Below, one piece after another: positions 26,595-34,958 of a stretch of 64,000 nt of DNA (its first letter is position 1; every line of letters begins with the position of its first letter). A program made the translations under genes and the position numbers. The stretch is from Vibrio sagamiensis NBRC 104589. GTDB lineage: Bacteria; Pseudomonadota; Gammaproteobacteria; Enterobacterales; Vibrionaceae. Under the pieces are notes generated by a model. That model searched no databases and had not been told where the DNA came from. It saw only the letters and a program-made list of their open reading frames with translations. The stretch spans positions 1 through 64,000 of the forward strand of contig NZ_BJXJ01000009.1 in assembly GCF_007990935.1 (NCBI RefSeq). The letters are read 5' to 3'.

Positions 26595-27263
26595 TTAAGC
26601 AGCTTCAAACTCCAGTGCTTTTTTCTCAACTTGGCGGAATATCAAAGTCAAAACACCATTTACACTTAGATAAAATGCACCGGCAATACCAAATACTGTT
26701 AATGTATCGTAGGTTTGGGCATTAATGCGCTGCGCGTAACCCATAAGATCCATGATTGTAATGGTACTAGCAAGAGACGTCCCTTTAAAGACCAAAATCA
26801 CTTCGTTTGAATAGGCAGGAACCGCACGACGAACTGCATATGGCAACAGAACTTTCAACGTTACAGTTTTGTTCATACCCAAAGCGCGACACGCTTGCCA
26901 TTGGCCGGGAGGAATCGCATTAAACGCCCCTTTGAACAACTGAGTACTGTACGCCGCGGTATTAAGCGCTAACGCTAACATCGCACAGAACCAAGGTTGG
27001 CTTAACCATGTCCAAAATACGCTTTCCCTTACTGACTCAAACTGACCCGGACCGTAGTACACCAAGAAGATCTGTACCAATAAAGGCGTACCTGTAAACA
27101 AGGTAATGATGCCACGGCTTACCCAATGCAAACCCGGGGTACGTAGTATCAGAGTCAGCGTCATCATCAGAGCTAAGAGGCAGCCCACAACCAAGGAAGC
27201 GGCGGTCAATTGAAGGCTAGTACCTAAGCCATCTAGCATTTGCCAAACGTGTTGTTCGTTCAT
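26595..27263 (-). CDS. artM: Arginine ABC transporter permease, ArtM-like
   Basis: Inner-membrane permease of 222 residues with five hydrophobic segments, matching ArtM of E. coli (222). The EAA loop, which docks to the ATPase, is seen as QWQACRALGMNKTVTLKVLLPYAVRRAVPAYSNE, spread over residues 122-155. It is the last gene of a leftward artP-artJ/I-artQ-artM operon and its ATG overlaps the artQ stop by four bases (ATGA), so the two are translationally coupled. It forms a heterodimer with ArtQ. Arginine specificity is inferred from operon content. Confidence 0.92.
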   Translation of the reverse strand: MNEQHVWQMLDGLGTSLQLTAASLVVGCLLALMMTLTLILRTPGLHWVSRGIITLFTGTPLLVQIFLVYYGPGQFESVRESVFWTWLSQPWFCAMLALALNTAAYSTQLFKGAFNAIPPGQWQACRALGMNKTVTLKVLLPYAVRRAVPAYSNEVILVFKGTSLASTITIMDLMGYAQRINAQTYDTLTVFGIAGAFYLSVNGVLTLIFRQVEKKALEFEAA

Positions 27264-27949
27264 GCGGTTGCCTCCTGTCCCATACTCATACCTTGAATTG
27301 AGAATTTCTTATCAATCAGTTTGACGGCACGTTGTGTAATCAAAGTAATGCCTAAGTAAATCACCGCAGCGGTTGCATACCATGTAAACGCTTCATGCGT
27401 CGCAGCAGACGTTAGCTGCGCTTGTTTCAGCAAATCCGTTACACCGATCAGTGATACAAGTGCGGTATCTTTCAGCAAAACCAACCATTGGTTAGTTAAG
27501 CCTGGTAGTGCGTGTCTTACAGCTTGAGGCAAAACAATGCAAACAAAAGCGTGTGCTTGACTGATGCCGAGTGCACTTGCTGCTTCTCTCTGCCCTCTTC
27601 CGACCGCTTTTAATGCACCACGTAAAGTTTGAGCAGCATAAGAAGCAAAAATCAGCGATAACGCCACCACACCAGACAAGAACGGGCTCACCTCAATAAA
27701 GTCCCCGGTGATTAAAAATAGAACCTGTGTCGAACCAAAATAGATAAACAATACAACAAGGATTTCTGGCAAGCCACGTACAATTGTCACAAACGCCGTC
27801 GTTGGCCATTTAATGAAAACTCGGCGAGACATTTCACCACTGGCGAATAACACAGCCAGAATTAGACCAACTAAAAGGCTTGTGAAGGCTAGCTGTACAG
27901 TCATCCAGCTAGCTTGAACAAGCGATAAAGAGTAACCCGTTAATGCCAT
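27260..27949 (-). CDS. artQ: Arginine ABC transporter permease, ArtQ-like
   Basis: 229-residue inner-membrane permease, partner of the ArtM-like protein. EAA loop: GQREAASALGISQAHAFVCIVLPQAVRHALPGLTNQWL across residues 119-156. Five hydrophobic segments. It begins one base after the stop of the binding-protein gene and overlaps the next gene by four bases. Family length is about 238 in E. coli, so it is complete. Confidence 0.92.
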   Translation of the reverse strand: MALTGYSLSLVQASWMTVQLAFTSLLVGLILAVLFASGEMSRRVFIKWPTTAFVTIVRGLPEILVVLFIYFGSTQVLFLITGDFIEVSPFLSGVVALSLIFASYAAQTLRGALKAVGRGQREAASALGISQAHAFVCIVLPQAVRHALPGLTNQWLVLLKDTALVSLIGVTDLLKQAQLTSAATHEAFTWYATAAVIYLGITLITQRAVKLIDKKFSIQGMSMGQEATA

Positions 27950-27950
27950 A

Positions 27951-28694
27951 TTACTTACCGAAATACTTGTTGTAGATTACGCCGTATTCACCGTTCGCTT
28001 TGACTGTTTTCAGTGCCGAATTCAGCTTATTAACTAGCTCTTCATTCCCTTTATTTACTGCGATGCCAAAACCGTTACCGAAGTATTTAGGGTTAGTTAC
28101 GTGCTCGCCCACGTACGCTAAGTTGTCTTCTTTCTTGAACCATTCTGCTACGACGGCTGTGTCACCGAATACAGAATCAATACGACCATTCTTCATATCG
28201 ATGAACGCGTCTTGGTAGCTTGAGTAAGGAACCGCTGTTACGCCTGGAATTTGAGCAATCAGGTAACTCTGATGTGTTGAACCGTTTTGAACACCAACAC
28301 GCTTACCTTCTAGTGCTGTCTGATCTGCCACTTTTTCTTTGATAGAAACAAATGCTGCTGAGTTGTCGTAGTAAGGATCAGAAAAGTTCACTTGCTCCAA
28401 ACGCGCGTCAGTAATATCCATTGCAGAGATAGCCGCATCGTAGCGCTTGAATTTTAAAGCGGGGATTAGGCTGTCAAAAGACTGGTTATGGAAGGTACAT
28501 TTTGCTTCCATTTCTTTACATAGTGCGTTCGCAAGATCCACATCAAAACCTTGAATTTGGTTGTTTTCATCCATGTATTCAAACGGTGCGTAAGTCGCTT
28601 CCATCGCGAATTTGATCTCTTCTTGTGCTGCAGCATTCACTGCCATGGTTGCAGAAGAAAGGCCGATTAGTGAAGTTAGTAGAATCTTTTTCAT
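27951..28694 (-). CDS. artJ: Periplasmic arginine-binding protein
   Basis: Solute-binding protein of 247 residues. The start at 28694 has CGGAGT ahead and opens a Sec signal peptide (MKKILLTSLIGLSSATMAVNAAA); the longer open frame to 28838 overlaps the artP-like gene and is rejected. Type II binding-protein motifs: EIKFAMEATYAPFEYMDENNQIQGFDVDLANALC read in parts, and LIPALKFKRYDAAISAMDIT. Binds the amino acid in the periplasm and delivers it to ArtQM. ArtI and ArtJ are close relatives, so the letter is uncertain. Second gene of the operon after artP. Confidence 0.9.
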   Translation of the reverse strand: MKKILLTSLIGLSSATMAVNAAAQEEIKFAMEATYAPFEYMDENNQIQGFDVDLANALCKEMEAKCTFHNQSFDSLIPALKFKRYDAAISAMDITDARLEQVNFSDPYYDNSAAFVSIKEKVADQTALEGKRVGVQNGSTHQSYLIAQIPGVTAVPYSSYQDAFIDMKNGRIDSVFGDTAVVAEWFKKEDNLAYVGEHVTNPKYFGNGFGIAVNKGNEELVNKLNSALKTVKANGEYGVIYNKYFGK

Positions 28695-28782
28695 TGCAAT
28701 ACTCCGTGTGTACTTATTGGGCTGACACTCGCAATGACAGCCGAGCTTATCTGTTAAATAGACTGAACTTAAAAAATTTAGT

Positions 28783-29511
28783 TTAATGATTGAGATAATC
28801 TGCGAACTGAGTGGTTTGCGGATTAACAAATGCATCATGCGTACCGTGCTCTACGATGTACCCTTTTTCTAGGTATAGAACATGGCTAGCAATTTTCTTT
28901 GCGAAATCAACCTCATGGGTCACAACTACTTGTGTTATACCGGTCTCGCTTAAATCATTTATGATTTTAACCACTTGATTAGTGATCTCAGGGTCAAGTG
29001 CTGCGGTAGGCTCATCAAAAAGTAAGACTTCAGGTTTCATCATTAACGCACGAGCAATCGCTACACGTTGCTGTTGCCCACCAGAAAGTTGCATCGGCCA
29101 TGCATCCGCTTTGTCGGTCAAATGCAGCGTTGAGAGAATTTGCATTGCCTGCTTACTCGCCTCTTCTTTATCCATGCCGGATACTTTTACCGGAGCCTCA
29201 ATCAGGTTCTCCATCACTGTCATGTGTGGCCACAGGTTATACTGTTGGAACACCATACCTACTTTACGACGAAGCGCTAAACCTTGTTTATCTTTGATTT
29301 CAGTTGAAAAGTCGAATGCGTTATTAGCGATGTTTAACTGACCGTTATCTGCTTTTTCTAGAAGGTTAAGAACACGTAGTAGAGAGCTCTTCCCTGCACC
29401 ACTTGGGCCAAGTAACACCAACGTTTCACCACTTTCACAATTAAAACTGACATCGTGTAGAACTTGGGTATTGCCGTAAGATTTATTGATACTTTTAACT
29501 TGAATACTCAT
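28783..29511 (-). CDS. artP: Arginine ABC transporter ATPase, ArtP-like
   Basis: 242-residue ABC ATPase. Walker [13 protein letters not shown] (residues 34-45), Q-loop VFQQYNLWP, signature [15 protein letters not shown], Walker [14 protein letters not shown] and the switch His in VTHEV are all intact. The start at 29511 gives the N-terminus MSIQVKSI that matches E. coli ArtP; an ATG five codons upstream is less likely. First gene of the leftward operon artP-artJ-artQ-artM. A likely ARG-box and promoter lie just upstream, so ArgR repression by arginine is expected. Confidence 0.93.
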   Translation of the reverse strand: MSIQVKSINKSYGNTQVLHDVSFNCESGETLVLLGPSGAGKSSLLRVLNLLEKADNGQLNIANNAFDFSTEIKDKQGLALRRKVGMVFQQYNLWPHMTVMENLIEAPVKVSGMDKEEASKQAMQILSTLHLTDKADAWPMQLSGGQQQRVAIARALMMKPEVLLFDEPTAALDPEITNQVVKIINDLSETGITQVVVTHEVDFAKKIASHVLYLEKGYIVEHGTHDAFVNPQTTQFADYLNH

Positions 29512-29537
29512 GTTGCCATACTGCATTAATTGTCACT

Positions 29538-29576
29538 TGGTATTTATACTAACAATTTTGATTTTTTATGCAAGAA
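29538..29576 (-). promoter_or_regulatory. Candidate promoter with ARG-box upstream of art operon
   Basis: On the minus strand TTGCAT (about 29569-29574) and TAGTAT/TATAAAT some 16-19 bases later form a plausible sigma-70 promoter. Overlapping its -35 side is TGCATAAAAAATCA (29559-29572), close to the ARG-box core TGAAT-N4-ATTCA bound by ArgR. That would fit arginine repression of an arg-uptake operon. Motif-level evidence only. Confidence 0.45.
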
Positions 29577-29790
29577 AAATGTATAAAAACTTAAATAAGT
29601 GACAGGTTGTATATTTTATCGCCAAAAATAAAGTTAAAAGCACTGATTGGGTTTACAGCAAGTAATTTCAACACTTATCACTGTTCACAACAATTCACTC
29701 TTTGATGCAAAAGGTAATAATAAAGCAGCAGAGCCGAAATTAACCAAATAAGCCTAATCAGCTTTCCTACTGCTCATGTTCATATACGCA

Positions 29791-29820
29791 TATACCCAAG
29801 TGAGTCCGAGGTATCTGAAT
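29791..29820. repeat. Half copy of the dispersed repeat
   Basis: TATACCCAAGTGAGTCCGAGGTAT: good left arm, reduced right arm. It lies just past the beta-lactamase stop codon (leftward gene). Confidence 0.5.
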
Positions 29821-29825
29821 ATTTT

Positions 29826-30674
29826 TTATAAAAACTCTTCCAAAACGGCCACTGAAATAGTCCTGACTAGCTTGTTCAATTCAGGGACAGTTTTGTATTT
29901 CGTACGTGCAACAAAGATACCTATAAAAATTGGATCTCGGTTTTTTCGCCAAATCATACCGGTATAGGTTCGTGAGCCATTAACGCCGCCGCCACTTCTA
30001 TCTGCCACTTGCCAATCTTTAGGCACCACAGCGCGAAGTAAGCCATCAGACACCATATTCGCTTTCATCCATAGTAATAATTGCCTTTTACTTTGCTCAC
30101 TTAATACACTTCCAAGAGTAAGTTTTTCTATGGTCTTCATCATCGTCAAAGGCGTAGTAGAATTTCGCTTTGACCCAATATCTACATAATTTAATTGCGG
30201 TTCTATATCATCTAATCGAGTCGCTTTATCACCATTCCTTTGAAGGAAAGCGGTTAAACTCTCTGGCCCACCTATCGCTTTAAGCACGAGGTTTGCAGCA
30301 GCATTATCACTCATTGTCATTGCTGCATTACACAAACTCTGTAAGGTCATTGTGCTTCCCACAAAATGTTCTGTAACAGGGTTCCAGTTAACTAAATCAT
30401 CTTTTGTTACCGGTATTGATTTTGCTGTTTTTATCTGCCCTCGATCAACTTGATACAGCATGTGTGCACAAGCTAAAGTCTTGAATGTACTCATCATAGG
30501 AAAGAAGTCATGCCCATGATAATTCCAAAGTTTATTATCTTTGGTATCAATTACAGCAACACCTATTCGCCCAGTGCTTTCTCGCTCGATTTCTGTCAAT
30601 GAAGCAGTTAAGTCTGCAGACATAACCAACGATGAGAAAAAGGATAAGACACTCAATGCCAATGGAATTTTCAT
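29826..30674 (-). CDS. Class A beta-lactamase, CARB-like, with altered omega loop
   Basis: Periplasmic serine beta-lactamase of 282 residues with a Sec signal peptide (cleavage near MSA, residue 20). Catalytic motifs are intact: S70-T-F-K (in MMSTFK), S130-D-N (MTMSDNAA), E166-P-Q-L-N170, and R234-S-G in place of the usual K-T-G, the mark of the CARB (carbenicillinase, RTG) group. Aligned without gaps to PSE-4 from memory, residue 164 is Asp instead of Arg and residue 179 is Asn instead of Asp, so the salt bridge that normally closes the omega loop is missing on both sides. Divergent from an AmpR-like LysR gene, suggesting inducible expression. Probably a chromosomal Vibrio enzyme. Confidence 0.92.
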   Translation of the reverse strand: MKIPLALSVLSFFSSLVMSADLTASLTEIERESTGRIGVAVIDTKDNKLWNYHGHDFFPMMSTFKTLACAHMLYQVDRGQIKTAKSIPVTKDDLVNWNPVTEHFVGSTMTLQSLCNAAMTMSDNAAANLVLKAIGGPESLTAFLQRNGDKATRLDDIEPQLNYVDIGSKRNSTTPLTMMKTIEKLTLGSVLSEQSKRQLLLWMKANMVSDGLLRAVVPKDWQVADRSGGGVNGSRTYTGMIWRKNRDPIFIGIFVARTKYKTVPELNKLVRTISVAVLEEFL

Positions 30675-30757
30675 TTTTATACCTTACATATTGATTAACT
30701 CACATCATTTTAGGTAAGTAATTTAAAGCTAACAATTTACAATTTCCATGGAGAGCC

Positions 30758-30772
30758 CCAAGATTTTCTTGG
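30758..30772. promoter_or_regulatory. Candidate operator between beta-lactamase and its regulator
   Basis: CCAAGA-TTT-TCTTGG, a perfect 6-bp inverted repeat with 3-base centre, roughly midway in the 181-bp divergent region. A LysR/AmpR-type dimer site is possible. Not matched to a defined AmpR box. Confidence 0.35.
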
Positions 30773-30855
30773 CCTTTGTGACTTGTTTTTATCATAAGCA
30801 CACCAAAATCCGTTACAATTATGAATTGAATCACAGCATCACAAAGTAACTAAAT

Positions 30856-31767
30856 ATGAACTTAAGCAAACTCCCTTTAAATGGATTGAGAGCTTTTTAT
30901 GTTTCCGCCAAACATCAAAATTTTACCAAATCGGCAAATGAACTCTGCGTGACTCAAACTGCAGTAAGTCAGCAAGTAAAAAAACTAGAAGAGTGCCTTG
31001 GAGTAACCTTATTTAATCGTATGCCCAGAGGGATCAATTTAACGGAAGAAGGTATGCGGCTATTTCCTATTGTTGAAAAAGCATTTAGCCATCTTTCACT
31101 CAACCTTGACAACCTTCAAGCTGGTTGCCCAAAACACGTTGTTAATTTAGGCGTAGTGGGTACCTTTGCTCTCCATTGGTTATTACCTCGTCTTGAACAA
31201 TTTCATCAAGAATGCCCTACTATTGAGTTAAGGATATCAACCAATAACAACCGTTCTGATGCGTTTGCCGAAGGACTAGATTATGTAATACGTTTTGGTA
31301 ATGGTAACTGGAACAATTCTTCAGCAATAAAACTGTTTGATGCTCCTTTCACTGTGCTATGTAATCAAAGGTTTTATCAAAATTTAAAGAGTCCAATTGA
31401 TGTTCTACAATACCCATTATTGCGTTCTTACGATGTAACAGAATGGGATCACTGGCTGATAGAAGCTGGCGCACCTCCTGAAAGCGCAAGGCGACCAACC
31501 GTTACTTTTGATTCGACTTCTCTCATGGTAGATGCTGCTATTCAAGGGTACGGCTTAGCTTTAGCTCCCCCATTAATGTTTGCTCAGAAGATTTTCCGTG
31601 GTCAGCTCGCTCAACCCTTCGATATTTATTTAAACAAAGGTGGTTATTGGCTTAGTCGATTAGATATCAAGAAAGAGACCACTGTCATGGAAATAGTTAA
31701 ACAGTGGTTAATTGAACAGGCTAAAGAAACCACACCACATAAATTAAACAAGGTTCACAGAAAATAA
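30856..31767 (+). CDS. AmpR-like LysR regulator
   Basis: 303-residue LysR-type regulator. The N-terminus LPLNGLRAFYVSAKHQNFTKSANELCVTQTAVSQQVKKLEECLGVTLFNR, spread over residues 6-55, is close to AmpR/GcvA-type regulators, and the effector domain begins near residue 93 (VNLGVVGTFALHWLLPRLEQF). Divergent placement next to a class A beta-lactamase is the classic ampR-bla arrangement, in which muropeptides that build up during beta-lactam treatment switch on the enzyme. Symbol withheld because orthology was not tested. Confidence 0.88.
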   Translation: MNLSKLPLNGLRAFYVSAKHQNFTKSANELCVTQTAVSQQVKKLEECLGVTLFNRMPRGINLTEEGMRLFPIVEKAFSHLSLNLDNLQAGCPKHVVNLGVVGTFALHWLLPRLEQFHQECPTIELRISTNNNRSDAFAEGLDYVIRFGNGNWNNSSAIKLFDAPFTVLCNQRFYQNLKSPIDVLQYPLLRSYDVTEWDHWLIEAGAPPESARRPTVTFDSTSLMVDAAIQGYGLALAPPLMFAQKIFRGQLAQPFDIYLNKGGYWLSRLDIKKETTVMEIVKQWLIEQAKETTPHKLNKVHRK

Positions 31768-31839
31768 TCTTATGATTGTTTGTTTTTACAATGACATACA
31801 TAATTATACCTACTTTTTAATAACACTTATATAATAGTA

Positions 31840-32451
31840 ATGAGCCAAATTAATACGTTAAATGAGTTAGCCGCTCTATATCCCGAACCGAGCACAAGAG
31901 CCAGAAACAAAGTTCAATATCAAATCGATAGCTTTACAAAAACCTTTATCGAGCATAGCCATTTTGCTCTTTTAGCAACAACGGATTCCGAAAACTTTAC
32001 CGATATTTCACCTCGTGGGGGGGAGCCTGGCTTTATAAATGTACTAGATTCTCATACCCTACTCATTCCAGATAGCTCCGGAAACAACCGCATAGATAGC
32101 TTTAAAAATATCATTAATAACCCACATGTTGGATTACTTTTGATGGTTAATGGTATTGATGAAGTCGTTCGCCTCAAAGGAAGTGCAACTCTTCATATAG
32201 ACGAAGAATTAAAAGCATTATGCCCAGATGGCAAAAAAGCCCCAAAGCTAGTCGTTAAAATTGATGTTAAAACTGTCTACTTCCACTGCGCTAAAGCCAT
32301 TATGAGAGGCAAACTCTGGCAGGAAGACCATCGTGTAGAAAGAAGTATACTTCCCTCATTTGCACAAATTATGAAAACGCAGCAGAATAACCCAGAATTA
32401 ACTTCCGCGACTCAAGAAGAAATGATTAAGTATTACAATTCGACACTTTAG
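31840..32451 (+). CDS. PNPOx-like FMN-binding split-barrel protein
   Basis: 203-residue cytoplasmic protein of the pyridoxamine 5-phosphate oxidase-like superfamily (MSMEG_1061-type group). The pattern HSHFALLATTDSENFTDISPRGGEPGFINVLDSHTLLIPDSSGNNRIDSFKNIINNPHVGLLLMVNGIDEVVRLKGSATL, read in pieces across residues 37-118, is that group's flavin-binding barrel. Probably a flavin-dependent oxidoreductase of unknown substrate. It lies 72 bp after the AmpR-like gene on the same strand; whether they share a transcript is unclear. An imperfect inverted repeat follows the stop near 32460-32507. Confidence 0.85.
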   Translation: MSQINTLNELAALYPEPSTRARNKVQYQIDSFTKTFIEHSHFALLATTDSENFTDISPRGGEPGFINVLDSHTLLIPDSSGNNRIDSFKNIINNPHVGLLLMVNGIDEVVRLKGSATLHIDEELKALCPDGKKAPKLVVKIDVKTVYFHCAKAIMRGKLWQEDHRVERSILPSFAQIMKTQQNNPELTSATQEEMIKYYNSTL

Positions 32452-32615
32452 TACAAACGGATAAGAACATACCGCATCAGTAATTAACGCGGCATGTTTG
32501 GTCTTATTGACATGTAATTTAACAAGAGTAAATCAAAGCTTTGAATTTCAGCACTTTAAATCTCTTATTTACTCCCTCAAGTTTACGATATGAGAGTAAG
32601 AACGGCGCTCAATTT

Positions 32616-34613
32616 TTATTCTGGCTTTGATACTACCGTCATATTATCTAGGTAATAATCAGGAATATATGAATAGTTATATTTTTCCTCTAAACAATCA
32701 AAGAAATACTTTTTCCTGTCGGATACTTGAGGGTGTGGTGTTGGGCATTTTTGTGATGCTCGCACTTCGTTGACATATTCAGGCTCCTGATTATAAGGAA
32801 TTTCTTCTACAAAATAGAACTTGTTCCCATGTACAACACCACCTTTAGAACGATAGAACATAGCATTGCTCAGCGTAAAGCTCGCTACTTCATTGTTATT
32901 TAAATTGCTGTATATTTTTAATGTATAATGACTTACATCTGTATCCAGTAAGTTGGCTTTTTGTAGTACTAACTCTTCTTTACCAAAGATAATATCCCGA
33001 AATACAATCGCTCCGCTTTTATGAATTAAAGAGACGTTATAACCCATAATATCTTGACCGTATTGCCTTACATCAACACCGGTAATAAATTGAACACCAT
33101 CGAAGAACATATCCCAAGGGTTTAGAATTCTTGTCGGTATGTAACGGTATAGAGTCATTAATGCTGTGTTACCCCCCGTCATATCTTGGATAACCGCTGA
33201 TCCTTCTTTTTGATCAAACAACTTGCCAATGGTGATAGGGAATTTACCACTCCCAAAGTTTGGTACGTATATGCAGTTTTCTTCTAAAGTAATGCCACCA
33301 GAACCAGTAAAACTATCATTTCTGCATGCCCTTCGCGTTTCTTCACCAATTACAACCTTTGGAATATGATTTACAACGGTCTCGATAGCACTCGCTATAT
33401 TGAATGTTTTCCCGATATGCGCCAATTTAAAGCTTGTTGTAACCGCACTATTCATCGCTTGAGAAGCTTGATTTACAAAAGTAGCCCCTGTTGATTCAGT
33501 TGTAATATCAACAAGTGAATTAAATAAATCACGTATGTTAGGAACAATAGCTTTCTGCCAAATATCGGAGCTGAGGTTATTGTTTGACACTCCTTTCTGC
33601 ATCACCTCCCAAGAGACTTGCTCAACATTTCCTGGCTTATTTCCGGAAAGTAGTTGATCTTGTGATACAAAAAAATTGTCTTGATTTTGTTGAATATAAG
33701 AGCGCAAGTAAGTTAAAAACTGAATAACTGAAATTTCTTTCTCAACAATACCAAAGTACTCAATAGGATATAAGATTTCCGTATTACCGATCCATCCATC
33801 GTTTTCTAATCCGAACAGCATAAGCTCAGTAACAGATATTTCCTTATAGTGTACAGAAGAGTTATTCCACATTTTTACGATTGGTGTTGTTGTACACTCT
33901 GAACATCTAACAAGATCTCGAATCACACTTTTCAGATAAGTGTCTAATTCCCTTTCCGCCGAGGTCATCAAGACTTTTTCAGCTAGGTACTGCTTAGAAA
34001 ATAGTAATTCTTGATAATAAATCTTATCTTTTTTTGTTGCTGGTGGAGTACCTATTTCAAAAGGCTCAATGACCGTATCACGAAAATATTGTGCTTCATT
34101 TTGATACTGAAATAGAAGCTGTTGTTTAGAGCCAACAAAATCGTGACCTGTTCTACCACTGTTTTTAGCAAGCTCTTGACTAAAGATCTCTTGTAATTGT
34201 GGTTCAAACTTAGCATCCATAATTGCCTGTGTATCAGCAACAATAGCACTGTAGTAACCTTGATCACCATAATGGACATCAGCTAAAACCGTTCTCATAT
34301 TCTCCAGCATATCAAGCTTAATTTTCAGATATTGCTTTTTAATTGGATCGATTTCTTGATACCAGTCTGATGTTACTGATTCGCGTTTTTCTTCTAGATA
34401 AACACCACAAGCTTCTTCTTCTCTTTGATAAGTTAAACAATTTTTAGACATCACTAACTGAAAAAGGTACAAAGAATCGGTGTATTTTGGATCAACTTGA
34501 TCATAAAAAGCCGTCTGTACAACCGAGGAGTGATTGACTTCTTGAGCATAAGAAATTGGAGATAAAAGCAATGTTGCACACATAAGCTTTATCGTATTAG
34601 ACATGTTTTTCAT
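32616..34613 (-). CDS. Large secreted protein of unknown function, paralogue B
   Basis: 665 residues with a Sec signal peptide (cleavage near SYA, residue 23). Full-length homologue of the 616-residue protein at 23067-24917, sharing the N-terminal VDPKYTDSLYLFQL, IDPIKKQYL, KKDKIYYQELLFSKQYL, a C-S-E-C pair, AVTTSFKLAHIGKTFNIASA, TGSGGITLEENCIYVPNF and the C-terminal YYLDNMTV. It differs by an insertion of about 50 residues near residue 480 (LFDQKEGSAVIQDMTGGN, then NPWDMFFDGVQFITGVDVRQYGQDI). No catalytic motif recognised. Two ATG codons (34613, 34604) are possible starts, neither with a good ribosome-binding site. Opposite strand to its paralogue. Confidence 0.8.
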   Translation of the reverse strand: MKNMSNTIKLMCATLLLSPISYAQEVNHSSVVQTAFYDQVDPKYTDSLYLFQLVMSKNCLTYQREEEACGVYLEEKRESVTSDWYQEIDPIKKQYLKIKLDMLENMRTVLADVHYGDQGYYSAIVADTQAIMDAKFEPQLQEIFSQELAKNSGRTGHDFVGSKQQLLFQYQNEAQYFRDTVIEPFEIGTPPATKKDKIYYQELLFSKQYLAEKVLMTSAERELDTYLKSVIRDLVRCSECTTTPIVKMWNNSSVHYKEISVTELMLFGLENDGWIGNTEILYPIEYFGIVEKEISVIQFLTYLRSYIQQNQDNFFVSQDQLLSGNKPGNVEQVSWEVMQKGVSNNNLSSDIWQKAIVPNIRDLFNSLVDITTESTGATFVNQASQAMNSAVTTSFKLAHIGKTFNIASAIETVVNHIPKVVIGEETRRACRNDSFTGSGGITLEENCIYVPNFGSGKFPITIGKLFDQKEGSAVIQDMTGGNTALMTLYRYIPTRILNPWDMFFDGVQFITGVDVRQYGQDIMGYNVSLIHKSGAIVFRDIIFGKEELVLQKANLLDTDVSHYTLKIYSNLNNNEVASFTLSNAMFYRSKGGVVHGNKFYFVEEIPYNQEPEYVNEVRASQKCPTPHPQVSDRKKYFFDCLEEKYNYSYIPDYYLDNMTVVSKPE

Positions 34614-34958
34614 TTGTTTTTATTACCACTGCGATTGAATTAATCGCTATTGATAATATCAACAATAATTAATTAGACAATGCTAATTTTAGTGAAAAAA
34701 TAATAAAAAAATTATTCTTAGATAAAGATATATAAATGTAAAAAACAAGGATAAAAAAGGCAGAAATTAAGTTAACTAAAGTCAAATTAAACATTTAATT
34801 GAGTATATATTTAAATATATTTAAAAATGTTTTAAATATTGAGTTTTTTGAAAGGTTGCCATATTTATGATGTTTTGTGGGATAAAAGTGACTGATGAAG
34901 ATCAGCCACTGCTTGACTCGTATTTATCGAGATGTGTTTTACTTATTTGAGAGATGTT
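34614..34958. other. Very AT-rich intergenic region
   Basis: 345 bp of low-complexity A/T-rich sequence between two leftward genes. It holds the leader of paralogue B and, at 34880-34910, the terminator of the downstream aminopeptidase. Nothing else recognised. Confidence 0.55.
34880..34910 (-). terminator. Terminator of the first aminopeptidase gene
   Basis: On the minus strand AGTGGCTGAT, short loop, ATCAGTCACT (one G-T pair) followed by TTTT, about 50 bp past the stop. Confidence 0.7.

Noticed and set aside
28695..28838. N-terminal extension of the arginine-binding protein
   Set aside because: Overlaps artP; the signal peptide starts at 28694 behind CGGAGT.
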